35,331 nt of DNA from Akkermansiaceae bacterium (GCA_025363295.1 JANYEC010000112.1:1-35331), one strand, 5' to 3'. Counted from the stretch's first letter, positions 1-9,176 are shown. Numbers and translations: made by a program. The notes: generated by a model not told the origin, from the letters alone.

Positions 1-51
1 CGCTACGCGGGCCTTGAATTCGGGGTCGTGTCTTCTTCGTTTGCCTTTCAT
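1..51 (-). CDS. IS3-type transposase OrfA, N-terminal 17 residues (cut by window edge)
   Basis: The first 17 codons read MKGKRRRHDPEFKARVA. This basic leader followed by HDPEFKARVA is the standard opening of IS3-family OrfA, the helix-turn-helix subunit that precedes the DDE catalytic OrfB and is usually joined to it by a -1 frameshift. Only the N-terminus is present because the window ends in frame. The start ATG is 88 nt inside the putative terminal repeat, a normal leader length for the family. Whether the full transposase is intact cannot be judged. Confidence 0.65.
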   Translation of the reverse strand, partial: MKGKRRRHDPEFKARVA

Positions 52-139
52 TTTGTGTGTGTTCGGTTCGGTTTAAATGCCGTTCCCACACACCACAATC
101 ATAGCTTAGCCACTGGCCCGATTTTCTGGGTCCGCCTCA
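1..139 (-). mobile_element. IS3-family insertion sequence, 5' end only
   Basis: The element runs leftward out of the window. Its outer end is at 139, where the minus strand begins TGAGGCGGACCCAGAAAATC, a TGA-starting terminal repeat of the kind found on IS3-family elements. An orfA start codon lies 88 nt inside, at 51. A diverged inverted copy of the terminal 40-50 nt occurs at 35193 at the other edge of the window, which supports reading 139 as the element boundary. Positions 52-96 between the repeat and orfA show nothing else. The family call rests on the orfA N-terminus and on the repeat; the element's length and completeness cannot be seen. Confidence 0.6.
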
Positions 140-245
140 GAATCGTTGTTTTTGTTCCATGGGTGACACGTTTTTCCAGGGCATGCGCCCAAATTAATGT
201 GTAACCTATGTTCCCGGTCATTTTGGTACCGATGTCCCCGGTTCA
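140..245 (-). mobile_element. Remnant end of an IS481-like element interrupted by the IS3 element
   Basis: On the minus strand this stretch begins TGAACCGGGGACATCGG at 245 and carries a second copy of the motif 24 nt further in, the tandem-motif arrangement I associate with IS481-like ends. It then reaches an ATG at 160 that opens MEQKQRF, resembling the start of IS481-type transposases. After that F codon the IS3 terminal repeat begins at 139 and a stop follows at once. The simplest reading is an older element disrupted by insertion of the IS3 copy. The family assignment is from remembered motif style only. Confidence 0.4.
204..244. repeat. Two tandem direct repeats at a putative IS end
   Basis: Positions 204-219 read ACCTATGTTCCCGGTC and positions 228-244 read ACCGATGTCCCCGGTTC, 24 nt apart start to start, with 13 of the first 15 bases identical. 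Paired short repeats just inside an element's tip are typical transposase binding sites. A single related copy is found at 30737-30752, in the promoter region at the other end of the gene train. Confidence 0.6.
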
Positions 246-345
246 TACCACCCAGCTTCAGAAAAAATTATTATCACTTTCACAGGGAAGAATTCATGCT
301 CCGGATTTTCCTTTATCTTTTTTCACGGGCAAATGACAGTGAAAA

Positions 346-1668
346 TCATGAAAGAGTCATACGGGTGGTCTGACCAGGAAATAAAACGTTTTCGTAGGTG
401 TGGGATTCTTCGGGATGCTTGACATGATCCTTGGTCTTCACCGTGCAAATATCCGGCGGCGCGGTGAAATGATGAGTCGTTAGCGTGATCAATCCATCGT
501 CGTGCAGCAGCAACTGCGAGTCGGGCATCGGTGCCATCGCGCCATGCGCGAGGCTGATGGGCTGGCCCGCCGGGTCGAGGAAAGTGAACATCTCGATCTT
601 TTTGTGCGGCTTGGAAACGCCGATTTCAAACTGTGCGCGGGCCAGCTTTTCATTTGGAAACCACAGCGCCTGGTCGCGCTTCCCCTTGTATTCAAGGTAA
701 GGCGCGGGCATCGGGTAATCTGACGGCACTCCGCCGGTCGCGGGGATTTTCGGACTCATTAGCCAGCCGTCGCGCAGCGTGAGGCTTTTTAATGGGTCGC
801 CTGCCTTTGCCGGAAGTCGAGCGGTCGCGATGGCGTCCAGCCAGTCGGCGACGAACTGGTAATTGCGCGGCGACATATCGAAGTGCCCGCTCGTCATTTC
901 CCAGCACGAACTAAAGAGTTCGGCATGGGGTTTGTAATCGGTGCCGAGATTGTCGTCCGAGTCGGCGCTGCGGTAGCTGCTCAAGTAAGTCCCATAAGCG
1001 TGCGGATACGCGCTCCAGCTAACAGTTTCCTGGCTGCCCGAAGTCACGAACAAAATGGGCACGTTACGCAAGGCCATGTCCGGATTGGGATGGAGCGCTT
1101 TTCCGCCCTCGCCGAAAAATTTGTAAATGTCCGGCAACCCCGCCTTGATCGGGATGGTGGCGAGGCTTTGTTCCGGATTCCGAATGGCCGCTTCAAGCGG
1201 AAACCCGCAGAACGCCGAGTGCCCCAGTGGCACGATTGGCGCGGAGATTAGCTCGGGATGTCCCGACACGTCCGCGAGCTGCTTCAGGTAAGCATCGTAA
1301 ACCGCCGTCTGCTCGGGATTGGTCACGTCGAAGGTGTTGTCTTTCATCATGACCCCGCCAATGTCTTTCGCCCACGGTGTAAACAGGATTTGCGCGATGC
1401 CCTGCCTGCGGCACATGGCACGCACCGGCGGGCTTTGCAGGATATTGATCGGTAGGGCGTTGTTGATCCCCACCATGACTGCACGAATCTTCGGCGTGTT
1501 CGGCGGAATCCATAAGTAAAAGCCGAGGCCGACCCTGTCTTTCGATGCCTCGGATTGGACGAAGTATTGATAGATGCGATCGACCTCCGGATTATCCGAT
1601 GGAGCGGCGGCTTGGATGCAAGGTAGATTGAGAAGAATTAGAATAAGTGCTGCAATAACGATTTTCAT
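346..1668 (-). CDS. Secreted alpha/beta hydrolase, putative carbohydrate esterase (440 aa)
   Basis: A signal peptide occupies residues 1-20 and ends in an AxA-like site. An alpha/beta-hydrolase core follows: a strand and oxyanion region near 62-70, a nucleophile elbow GHSAF with Ser151, and a candidate catalytic histidine at His262 in SGHFD. The last 150 residues form a separate domain with FTFLDPAGQPISL-like strands. The closest relative in the window is the 543-aa hydrolase at 25583-27214: both share an LWIP leader, VPxLxVT before the acid region and the same C-terminal domain. It is the last gene of the minus-strand train, 42 nt after the 899-aa heparinase-like gene. Removal of acyl groups from a polysaccharide is inferred from context; lipase or peptidase activity is possible. 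There is no Shine-Dalgarno sequence before the ATG. Confidence 0.7.
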   Translation of the reverse strand: MKIVIAALILILLNLPCIQAAAPSDNPEVDRIYQYFVQSEASKDRVGLGFYLWIPPNTPKIRAVMVGINNALPINILQSPPVRAMCRRQGIAQILFTPWAKDIGGVMMKDNTFDVTNPEQTAVYDAYLKQLADVSGHPELISAPIVPLGHSAFCGFPLEAAIRNPEQSLATIPIKAGLPDIYKFFGEGGKALHPNPDMALRNVPILFVTSGSQETVSWSAYPHAYGTYLSSYRSADSDDNLGTDYKPHAELFSSCWEMTSGHFDMSPRNYQFVADWLDAIATARLPAKAGDPLKSLTLRDGWLMSPKIPATGGVPSDYPMPAPYLEYKGKRDQALWFPNEKLARAQFEIGVSKPHKKIEMFTFLDPAGQPISLAHGAMAPMPDSQLLLHDDGLITLTTHHFTAPPDICTVKTKDHVKHPEESHTYENVLFPGQTTRMTLS

Positions 1669-1710
1669 ACGATGTAATTGTAAAAAATGGCGAGTGTTGC
1701 GAGATTGCTC

Positions 1711-4410
1711 TTACTTGAACGGCACCACAGACTTATCAATCGAGATGAGCGTCTCGTCGCCACGAGTGACTTTCAGGTCGGTTTTCCCGGAGGAAGCTTT
1801 CGTGAGTTTCAACACGTCTTTTTGTTCGCGCCATGAAACGGCCACAGTGGCTTTATCGATCCATTCCGTTTTGGGGAGCGCATCGCCTTGGCGGTATGGG
1901 TAAAGTAAGACCTTGAACTCAGGGCTGATGGCTTGCGCTCGCACGGCCAGACGACGGACCCGTTGTAAATAATGTCCTTTGAAGTTGGCTGGCGGATTGT
2001 CCTCCAGAATTGTCGCTGTATCGAGCTCATTGGACCCGCTGGCTTTGGGAGCATTCGTCATGTTCAAGAACCGCACCAGCAACATGGGTTGGCCCGCTGG
2101 GATGGGCGGATTGGGGTCTCGAACGGAGGGAAGCGCCTGGCTGGTCTGCTTCAGATCCGTGCTGGGAACATTTGTTTGCCGAGGATCATTTCCAGTCAGG
2201 AGAATATCCATTTCATGATCGTTGGGTTTATTGATTTTGGCGATTTGCACATCGTATTCGAGAGTGAAATACCACGCGTAGTTGTGTGCTACATCGTCCT
2301 TTTTAATGTCATCAATGACGAGGGCGTAGGGATGCAGTCCGCGCACCAGCCCCGCAGTGCGGAAGGCGTATTGCACAGGATAGTTGATCTCTTTGGCGAT
2401 GGGAGTGATAGAGCCTTTGAGGCGAAGCCAATCGGGCTGCAACGCGAGAGATTCGTTTAGGAATGGATCACTGTGTTTGGTATAGCTGAAATCATTAACT
2501 GTGTGCGTCTCATACTCCCAGCCCTGGTCCAGCTTGATGGTGCCCTTGTCGTAATCTTCCTTGGTGTAATGACCTCGCGCACCCCATGTTTCGTTGAATC
2601 TCCAGTTCCAATCCCATGTGTATTTGGCATCGCCCACGGCAAAGGTGGCTAATGGAGCATCCACGAAATCGACCATCCTCGCGGGTGTGTGATCCGCTTG
2701 CATATGGTCATCTATGACAACTTCAGCGTTGTTAATATTTTTCCACGCATCAACGCCCCATCCGTAGATCGGAGCCCAAACACGACCCGCCCCAGCAATC
2801 ATAATCGAGTTGCGATCGGCAAAAGGATGGCCGCCATCAGCTTGGCGGACATGAAGATTAATCATGAGAGCATCTGTGTCCCAACTGCTGCGCGTCATCA
2901 TGAGCGCTCGGTCGCCACAGAAAAACGTCTTCTCGATGCCTAGCTTCGAGGGATCGTTGTTAGCGGGATCAAAGTCCGATGCAAAAACGAGGAACGGAAT
3001 CATCGGATGAGTGTAACCGCCCCACTTGATAGCATCATAGCTGCCGGCTTTGGAACGATTGGGGATATTTTCGTAATGTTCACCGACGGAGCATCGGTAA
3101 GCGAAGTCGATGGTTTTATTGTCTGGCATCAAATATTTCAGGGCGAGCAGATCGTTGGGAAACGGCTTGAGATGCACTCCGCCGAGCAGGTCGTATTTTA
3201 CAAATCCATCGCGAGTTGGAATGATGCTTTTAGGAAGGAAATTTTGCACATTGGCTCGAACATTGGGGTGACCTGCCAGGTTATCGAATCCATAGGCTTT
3301 GCACCGAATCGCCAGCGCGAGGATGCCATCGCCTCCAAGTTGATTTTTGGCTTCGCCCTCGTAGTTGGCCCCCGATGGGAACCAGCCGTAGGTCATGAGG
3401 TTGCGCCATCCTTTATAGATGCCGCGGATTTTTAAATCGTTGAAGCCAGGTTCACCTTCAATGGCCAACGTCTCAATCAACCAATAGGAAAAAGTCGCCC
3501 AGTTGCTGCGGGTAAGGCTCTCATCGTTAAAGGTTCCATAGTTGTCGTGGTTCCAAGTGCCATTGGCCAGTTCATCGTGAAGGGCTTTCTTCTGGTCGGC
3601 GTTCAGCCAGTTGTAGAGAAAATCATAGGTGTAGGCTAGGTGGACGCCAGCGATAGGTTGTTCGAGCGGCCCCGGCTTTCGACTGGTATCGGCGCTCCTC
3701 CGCGCCTGGTCGATTTTCAGAGCCGTGGCTACGGCGGAGGCCAATGCTTTGGCAGATGTTTCGTCATTTTCAATCCAGCATCGGAAGGCTTCCAGAGGAA
3801 ACACATGCCAGAGTCCATCCGTCTTTTCGTTCATGTTTCCCGCGATGAGAGACTGGTAGCGCTTGGCAGCATCCGCAGTCTTTGGCCCCGGCAGATCACC
3901 CAGAGAACCTCTTAACTTTCCCTCGGGAGAACCAGGGACGGCGGGCGCTTTGGCATAGTCCGCTTTCGGATCGTAAGTACCCTTCATGTAATACACATAA
4001 CAAAGCAGAGTCTTCCACGCCTCCTGGCCGCAGAGCGTTTCCTTTAACCGGCGTTGGACATCGTCATGGTCGGCAGGAGTGCAAAAAATTCTGGGGTGGA
4101 TGCCCGGTGCGGGAATTTGATTCAACTGACGCACTCCCGTCTGGTCAAAAACGACTGGCCGCGGGCCGAAATTTTCCGGTTCTATATTTCCCCAAGTTGG
4201 ATTGACGAGGGTATCGTTACTTTTGTATCCCGCAAAAGAAGTGCAGGGCATTTCGGCAAATGGTGAATCTTTCGGGTCATGCGGCGGTGGCCACGGAGCG
4301 GGTAAATTCGAGACATCCTCGTTCGCATTTGTCTCAGCGAGTAGGGTTGGCAAAGCCAGAAGAGAGAGTGCCGCGATTTTGGCGCAACGTAAATAGGATG
4401 ATAAATGCAT
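1711..4410 (-). CDS. Heparinase II/III-like protein, putative polysaccharide lyase (899 aa)
   Basis: A signal peptide spans about residues 1-25. The family entry motif GIHPRIF is at 103-109, followed by an (alpha/alpha) toroid to about 480 and a beta-sandwich C-terminal half. Toroid landmarks are Asn303-Trp304, matching the asparagine that neutralises the uronate carboxylate in heparinase III, and the AIEGEPGF segment near 316-323. Glu351 is followed by Lys355 where characterised relatives have a catalytic Tyr. The heparinase II/III C-terminal motif GGHPFADRN lies at 526-534 with His528. RGLHPYALVIDD, shared by most paralogues here, starts at 690. Beta-elimination of a uronic-acid polymer is inferred; the substrate is unknown. 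It starts 3 nt after the stop of the 1083-aa gene, so the two are probably translated together. Confidence 0.75.
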   Translation of the reverse strand: MHLSSYLRCAKIAALSLLALPTLLAETNANEDVSNLPAPWPPPHDPKDSPFAEMPCTSFAGYKSNDTLVNPTWGNIEPENFGPRPVVFDQTGVRQLNQIPAPGIHPRIFCTPADHDDVQRRLKETLCGQEAWKTLLCYVYYMKGTYDPKADYAKAPAVPGSPEGKLRGSLGDLPGPKTADAAKRYQSLIAGNMNEKTDGLWHVFPLEAFRCWIENDETSAKALASAVATALKIDQARRSADTSRKPGPLEQPIAGVHLAYTYDFLYNWLNADQKKALHDELANGTWNHDNYGTFNDESLTRSNWATFSYWLIETLAIEGEPGFNDLKIRGIYKGWRNLMTYGWFPSGANYEGEAKNQLGGDGILALAIRCKAYGFDNLAGHPNVRANVQNFLPKSIIPTRDGFVKYDLLGGVHLKPFPNDLLALKYLMPDNKTIDFAYRCSVGEHYENIPNRSKAGSYDAIKWGGYTHPMIPFLVFASDFDPANNDPSKLGIEKTFFCGDRALMMTRSSWDTDALMINLHVRQADGGHPFADRNSIMIAGAGRVWAPIYGWGVDAWKNINNAEVVIDDHMQADHTPARMVDFVDAPLATFAVGDAKYTWDWNWRFNETWGARGHYTKEDYDKGTIKLDQGWEYETHTVNDFSYTKHSDPFLNESLALQPDWLRLKGSITPIAKEINYPVQYAFRTAGLVRGLHPYALVIDDIKKDDVAHNYAWYFTLEYDVQIAKINKPNDHEMDILLTGNDPRQTNVPSTDLKQTSQALPSVRDPNPPIPAGQPMLLVRFLNMTNAPKASGSNELDTATILEDNPPANFKGHYLQRVRRLAVRAQAISPEFKVLLYPYRQGDALPKTEWIDKATVAVSWREQKDVLKLTKASSGKTDLKVTRGDETLISIDKSVVPFK

Positions 4411-4413
4411 AGA

Positions 4414-7400
4414 TTAGGGTTGTTCGAGAATTGCAGCGTTATTTCGACTGATTTTCACCCGCGTCCGCTTTTCCGCACTGTTGCTGAATGACAGGGCATC
4501 GCTCTGATCCGACCATTGGATGAGCGCGCTTTGTTGAGCAGAGTCATAGGTGACGGCGGGCAAGGTTTCGCCGGACTTGAATGGCAACAGCAAGATTTTG
4601 TAAACGACGGATTGAGTCTGTTGATTAACTAACAAACGATCATAAAATTGCTGAACTCCGGCCTTAGTCTTTGGGCCTTCTGCGGTTTCCACTTGGATCA
4701 GGGGCCGCATTGCGTCGCCGCTTTCTTTCATACCCAGGGCGCAAACTAACAACAGCGGTTCGCCTAATTGAGGGTGAATGGCGGGTTTCACTTCGTGCAA
4801 ATCCAACTTGGGATCTCCCGCCCGGTAGGCCAGAGCGATTTGGTTCGCAGGGAGGCCCGGCACCTCGGCTTGCCCTACACCGCCGTTGAGCATGGCCGCC
4901 CATTGAAAGAGGTGGGGCTGACCGTCTTTGTCGAGGTCGTCTATCACAAAACCGTAGGGATGCGCTCCACGGATCAGGCCGGTGCTGCGGTAAACATACT
5001 GCATCGGGTTGAACGGCGAGCGACAGGTCGGAAAGTAGTTCGTGAAATTCGGCGAGGACCACCAAGGACGCATCTTATAGCGAGCGGTCCCGGCAAAAAT
5101 GCGCGACACCTCGGGATCCGGTTCCAGTTCCCAAGGGAGTGCTTTCATGGTGTCGTTCCATGTCTGAGGCGCTTGTGTCATCCAACGGTAACTGTAGGCA
5201 TAAGTTAAATCCGCCGAGGCGACCGCGCCCAGTGGCCGACTGATCGCGCCGAGATATTTAGCTTTTGCGTTATAGCCGTTGACGCCGCCGTCGATGCTTT
5301 CCGCTTCCGAATGCCCGTCCACCTGCACCAAGTTGTAGAGCTTTCCATCGTAGGCCTGGCTAAAGGGCGATTGCGTAAACCAGTCCACCCCGAGCGCCGA
5401 AAAATGAAACATGCCCGCATCGGCATGGTGATGGCCTGCTCCCAGATAATGATCCGGACGCACTAGCAGATTGATCCATGCCGCCGCAGACGTGTTGTCG
5501 CTGTAGCTGGAAAATAAACCATGCACTGGTGCGTTGAAATCCAGCGGCAGCTTCAAATCTTCGCGCGTGACCGGTTTGAAATCCGCATCGTAGAGCGCGC
5601 TGTAAACGAAGCCTGGATAAGTCGGACTTGGCATCCGCAGATTGGACACCTTGTTCAGCGAGGCGGCATACGTCTTGGGGTCGAATGGGCCAGGCGTTCC
5701 GCGACGCATCATCGCCTCGTTACCGTTCCCGAATTGCCCGGCGATGGTCAGGAGATAGTCGGCGTTGCGTTCAGCAGGAAAGAACGTTTTTAATTCATCG
5801 ACAAACTGGAACGAAAGAAACTGGCGGCTAAACGGGACGTATTGCGTGCCAGAGTTCACGGTCACGCGGCCCGTTGGCGAGGTGCTCTGAACTTGCGCTT
5901 CAAGAAGTTTTCGCAGGTGAGGATGTCCCCAGAAGTTTTCGCCCCGACGCGCCATGCCCACCATGGAAAGGGTGAGAAATTGGAATCCACCGGGCGTCTT
6001 GCCATTGGACTCATAGACGACGCCCGAGTTATCGATGCCCCACTCGCAAAACGAGCGCACCGTCTCCACCTGATCGGCATAGGCTTCGGCATCGAATCCC
6101 GGCAAGCCTTCGATCGCGGCCAGCGCCAGGTAACTCGACAAATCCCAAGTCACCCAGTTGATGTCGCGCCAGCGCCGGGGGCCGTCCTGGCCGTAAGCGC
6201 GCTTGCCATAGGTCGCCTTGGCGATAAATCGGCGCATGGAATTTTTCTCCTCGCCGGTCATCCATTTGCCGGAAAAATCCAAAGCGAGCCCTAGGTTCAT
6301 GTGAGCACCGATGCCCCCGCCCCCGCCGCCGTGAGTTCGCCAATGCGAGGTTGATCCGGCGATACCGTTCAGGGTCACCAACGATCCATCCGGCCTCTGG
6401 TAGCTGCTGCCGTATTCGGAATCGCTGGTCGCATTGATCTCGTCCAGCAAAGGCTCCCGCAGTTTGTAATAGTTGGCTATCGCCGCCGCCGCTTTCTTGC
6501 CGTGTTCATCATCCGCCGTCAGCAGACAGTATAAAGCCATCGTGGTGAGGCACTCTTCCACATACGAAATATGCGAAGAATAGATGCCCGGTTTCTGCCC
6601 TTTGAAAATGTGAGGATAGGAACCCGCCGGAGTTCCGGGAGGACAATCCCACTCCAACCCGGCGACATTGCCGCTGGCGAGTTTTTCAAACACCTGCCCG
6701 TCGCTGGTCTGAGGGTCCCACCAGCTTTTGCGGAAATTGTGTTCCATCTCCGCGAGCGACATCTGCCCGTTGGTCGTGCCTTTCACCCGCGCTGCGAGCA
6801 TGGGCACATCCTCCGGGCTAAAGAGCACGCGTGGATAAAGGCCCGGGGCCGGCCTCTTTGAACCCAGCAGCTTTTCGTCAAAACCCTGGTAGTCGTATTC
6901 GGATTTAGGGGTGATCGGCCAGTCCGTTTCCGGGCCGTTCAAGAGAGCAATCTGTTCAGGTGAGGCTTTGACGTAACTCGTCCATTTCCCTTGGCGAGAC
7001 AGCGATGGGATGGACCGGGCGTAAAGATCGGGGTCGGCCAGTTTTTCGGGCGTGTCGAACAGGGCGACCACGCTGTCGAACAAGGCTGCTTCCGTCTTGC
7101 TGAAGACCAACGGCGTTTCTCCAACATAATACAGGCCGCGTGGATATGTGGTGACCTTCATGCCCAAGTTCCTGGCCACATCCGCCAGGGAGTAGTAGGT
7201 GGCGCCCTTGACGGTCAGCGTGGCCATTTCTGCGGGCGGATCATAGGTGAGCTTCGTTGTCCGGTTCGCGCCCGGAGCCTGCGGCACGAGTTCTGCGGGC
7301 GCGTAAACCCAGCGATCAGCAATCGAAGCCAGGTCCGCTGGCACCGGTGCAGGCTTGATCTCCTTGAGCGCGGCCGCGGCGGCAAAAGCGCCGGGGACAT

Positions 7401-7665
7401 AAAGCACTCCATCCTTTTCCACCGCTTCAGCCTGAAGAAGATCGGTGTCGTCCAACCGGACCCGATAGCCTTTGATGTAGCCATAGCGACTTCCGGGAAA
7501 GGCGGCAATCCCATCCTTGATTTTCGCAAGAGCGGCCATCACCGCAGAACGGGTGTAGGGCAGGCCTTGATCCTGCACCGGCGGAGTCAACGGAGCGGGC
7601 GGCGTGGTTTGGGCGGATGCCAACGAGGAAATGATAACGGCAAACAAGGCGAGTGAGAATTTCAT
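4414..7665 (-). CDS. Copper-amine-oxidase-N-like/heparinase II/III fusion, putative lyase (1083 aa)
   Basis: The reading frame stays open to 7818, but the ATG at 7665 is chosen because it begins a clear signal peptide, MKFSLALFAVIISSLASAQ. Two small beta domains resembling copper-amine-oxidase N-terminal domains follow: RYGYIKGYRVRLDD with VLYVPGAF at about 60-95, and TVKGATYYSLADVARNLG at about 151-168. These are probably non-catalytic. The heparinase part begins at PGLYPRVLFSPED (about 274-286). It has Asn503-Trp504, Glu552 with Lys556 at the expected Tyr position, and GHHHAD at 744-749. A GGGGGG loop occurs near 446-451. It is a close paralogue of the 1089-aa gene at 27240-30509, with near-identical architecture over the full length. 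It lies 85 nt downstream of the GH29 remnant. Confidence 0.75.
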   Translation of the reverse strand: MKFSLALFAVIISSLASAQTTPPAPLTPPVQDQGLPYTRSAVMAALAKIKDGIAAFPGSRYGYIKGYRVRLDDTDLLQAEAVEKDGVLYVPGAFAAAAALKEIKPAPVPADLASIADRWVYAPAELVPQAPGANRTTKLTYDPPAEMATLTVKGATYYSLADVARNLGMKVTTYPRGLYYVGETPLVFSKTEAALFDSVVALFDTPEKLADPDLYARSIPSLSRQGKWTSYVKASPEQIALLNGPETDWPITPKSEYDYQGFDEKLLGSKRPAPGLYPRVLFSPEDVPMLAARVKGTTNGQMSLAEMEHNFRKSWWDPQTSDGQVFEKLASGNVAGLEWDCPPGTPAGSYPHIFKGQKPGIYSSHISYVEECLTTMALYCLLTADDEHGKKAAAAIANYYKLREPLLDEINATSDSEYGSSYQRPDGSLVTLNGIAGSTSHWRTHGGGGGGIGAHMNLGLALDFSGKWMTGEEKNSMRRFIAKATYGKRAYGQDGPRRWRDINWVTWDLSSYLALAAIEGLPGFDAEAYADQVETVRSFCEWGIDNSGVVYESNGKTPGGFQFLTLSMVGMARRGENFWGHPHLRKLLEAQVQSTSPTGRVTVNSGTQYVPFSRQFLSFQFVDELKTFFPAERNADYLLTIAGQFGNGNEAMMRRGTPGPFDPKTYAASLNKVSNLRMPSPTYPGFVYSALYDADFKPVTREDLKLPLDFNAPVHGLFSSYSDNTSAAAWINLLVRPDHYLGAGHHHADAGMFHFSALGVDWFTQSPFSQAYDGKLYNLVQVDGHSEAESIDGGVNGYNAKAKYLGAISRPLGAVASADLTYAYSYRWMTQAPQTWNDTMKALPWELEPDPEVSRIFAGTARYKMRPWWSSPNFTNYFPTCRSPFNPMQYVYRSTGLIRGAHPYGFVIDDLDKDGQPHLFQWAAMLNGGVGQAEVPGLPANQIALAYRAGDPKLDLHEVKPAIHPQLGEPLLLVCALGMKESGDAMRPLIQVETAEGPKTKAGVQQFYDRLLVNQQTQSVVYKILLLPFKSGETLPAVTYDSAQQSALIQWSDQSDALSFSNSAEKRTRVKISRNNAAILEQP

Positions 7666-7750
7666 AGTTGCGGAGCGGTTAATGGTGTTTCTTGGTTCCG
7701 AAAGCGATGGTAGGTGTGAACAAACTGAGGCGGAAAACAAAGGCGTGCTC

Positions 7751-8317
7751 TCACGGCTGGGTCGCGGGAGCCTTAATTTCAAGGCCCTTCGCGGTGCACG
7801 TCCAAGCGGTTTTTTCACTGGAACCGAGCAATTTGACGCCTTCGATTTTGCCTTCGAACAAGGAGATGTTCCCGTCTGCCAGCGAGGTTATGGCCCAGGC
7901 TCCATTTTGCGGCCAGCCCAGTGCGATGGCGTAGAGCTTTCCATCCTTTGAGGCGGCCCGAAAGTCGTTTTCACCGTAGGGCGACTCCACTTTGTCGCGA
8001 CCGGGTCCTTTCGGCTGGAGTTTTGTGGGACCCTCGCCCGCAATGGCGGCCGGGCGGCGACCGTAGATGGCTTCCCCGTTAACTTTCAACCACGCACCGA
8101 ACGCCAGCAACAGTTGGCGCGTTTCGTCCAGGATGGTGCCGCCGGCCCGGGATCTGATGTTCAGCAAATAGTTTCCGTTTTTGCTCACGACGTCGACGAA
8201 TTCGTTGATGAGTTGTTTGGGCGATTTGAATTCTTCGTCGCGGATGTGGCTCCACGACTTCTTTCCCACCGACGTATCGGTCTGCCAATAATTAGCCCTA
8301 GCCGATGTCGGAGACAT
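7751..8317 (-). pseudogene. GH29 alpha-L-fucosidase remnant, C-terminal third only
   Basis: From residue 10 the frame reads YWQTDTSVGKKSW and then VDVVSKNGNYLLNI, both hallmarks of the latter half of GH29 alpha-L-fucosidases. It continues through NGEAIYGRRP into the C-terminal beta domain and a natural stop. Everything before that point is missing, including the signal peptide, the histidine pair and the nucleophile Asp. Only about 150 nt separate it from the stop of the upstream esterase gene, so no displaced 5' half can be there. GH29 similarity starts near 8290; the first nine codons look unrelated. The surviving part aligns with residues from about 307 of the intact fucosidase at 9326-10813 but is clearly diverged from it, so it is not a recent partial copy. 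It is probably non-functional. Confidence 0.75.
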
Positions 8318-8465
8318 CTTCCAGCACGGTCGTCTGATAGAGCGCGTTTGGGTGCTCGTGATGCTAAAATTGAGATCGCTTCATGCCTGGGGAATGATGA
8401 GAATGCCTTGTCGGTTACGAGTAATATTCTTAAAATTTCCAAATAGTGTTAGTAACGCTATTTGG

Positions 8466-9176
8466 TTATTTCATCATCAACTCCAGAGTGGGCTTAACGG
8501 CATCGAGCCAGACTTTATATCCGGCGGCGTTCGGATGTAGAAAATCCGGCATAATTTCCGGGGAGATATCCCCTGCCGCGTCCAAAAATTTGTCGGAGAT
8601 ATCGAGATAAGTCACCTGCGGCCCGAATTTCAGCGCGGCCAGCAACTTATTGGTTTCGATCACTCGCATGCGCATACTGTCGTTGGCTTTGGCACTCCGT
8701 GGAAAAATCCCTAGCAGCAGAATTTTAGCTTGAGGCTGTTTTTCCTCAACTGTTTCGACAATTTTTTTAACACCTGCGGCAGTCCAATCCGGTTTTTCGT
8801 CTCCGAAGTGGCCCAGATTATTTGTGCCGATTAGAATCATAATGGCTTTGGCACGGTAACCCTCCAATTCTCCGTGGAGGAGACGCCAGAGCACTTGTTC
8901 GGTTTGCTCTCCACTCACTCCCAAGTTCAAGGGTTTCCAAGGTAGGAATTCGGCATACGTGTCCTTTGCTTTGCCTGGCCAACCATCAGTGATTGAATCG
9001 CCAATGAGAACAAAATCAATCGCCCCTTTGGCCTCTTGGATCTGCTTCATAAAATCAATGTGGCGGCTTTTTTCTATTGGCATGATGGCCGATTCCGGGG
9101 TTCTTGGTTCGGCTTCCGCAAGCTCTCGGGAACAGCAGAAAAGCAGGGATAGTAAACAGAGTTTGGTTGAATTCAT
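8466..9176 (-). CDS. Secreted SGNH/GDSL esterase, PAF-acetylhydrolase-like (236 aa)
   Basis: An N-terminal signal peptide (about residues 1-22) is followed by the complete SGNH set. Block I is GDSIT with nucleophile Ser61, block II is the glycine in GVSGEQT near 86-92, block III is GTNN with Asn120, and block V is DFLHP with Asp211 and His214. Length and spacing fit the small single-domain enzymes related to the platelet-activating-factor acetylhydrolase beta subunit, many of which deacetylate carbohydrates. In this cluster it probably removes acetyl groups from oligosaccharides before lyase or fucosidase action; that is inference. It is 149 nt downstream of the GH29 gene, one of the larger gaps in the train, so a local promoter is possible. 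No Shine-Dalgarno sequence is seen. Confidence 0.8.
   Translation of the reverse strand: MNSTKLCLLSLLFCCSRELAEAEPRTPESAIMPIEKSRHIDFMKQIQEAKGAIDFVLIGDSITDGWPGKAKDTYAEFLPWKPLNLGVSGEQTEQVLWRLLHGELEGYRAKAIMILIGTNNLGHFGDEKPDWTAAGVKKIVETVEEKQPQAKILLLGIFPRSAKANDSMRMRVIETNKLLAALKFGPQVTYLDISDKFLDAAGDISPEIMPDFLHPNAAGYKVWLDAVKPTLELMMK

Noticed and set aside
320..345. Hairpin (TTTTCAC / GTGAAAA, 12-nt loop) immediately after the stop of the last gene of the train
   Set aside because: The stem is AT-rich and short, and on the minus strand it is followed by purines rather than a T-run, so it does not qualify as an intrinsic terminator.
6991..7656. Plus-strand 221-codon open frame
   Set aside because: It is antisense to the well-supported 1083-aa gene and has Arg/Gly/His-rich composition typical of a shadow frame.
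7666..7818. 51-codon N-terminal extension of the 1083-aa protein
   Set aside because: It is Arg/Pro/Ser-rich without a signal peptide, runs over the end of the GH29 remnant, and the paralogue has nothing comparable; the signal peptide starts at 7665.
8295..8360. Short minus-strand frame of about 20 codons before the GH29 remnant (containing LYQTTVLEDVSDI)
   Set aside because: It looks protein-like but is bounded by stops on both sides and I cannot tie it to a family; it may be debris from the same deletion, but it is not supportable as a gene.
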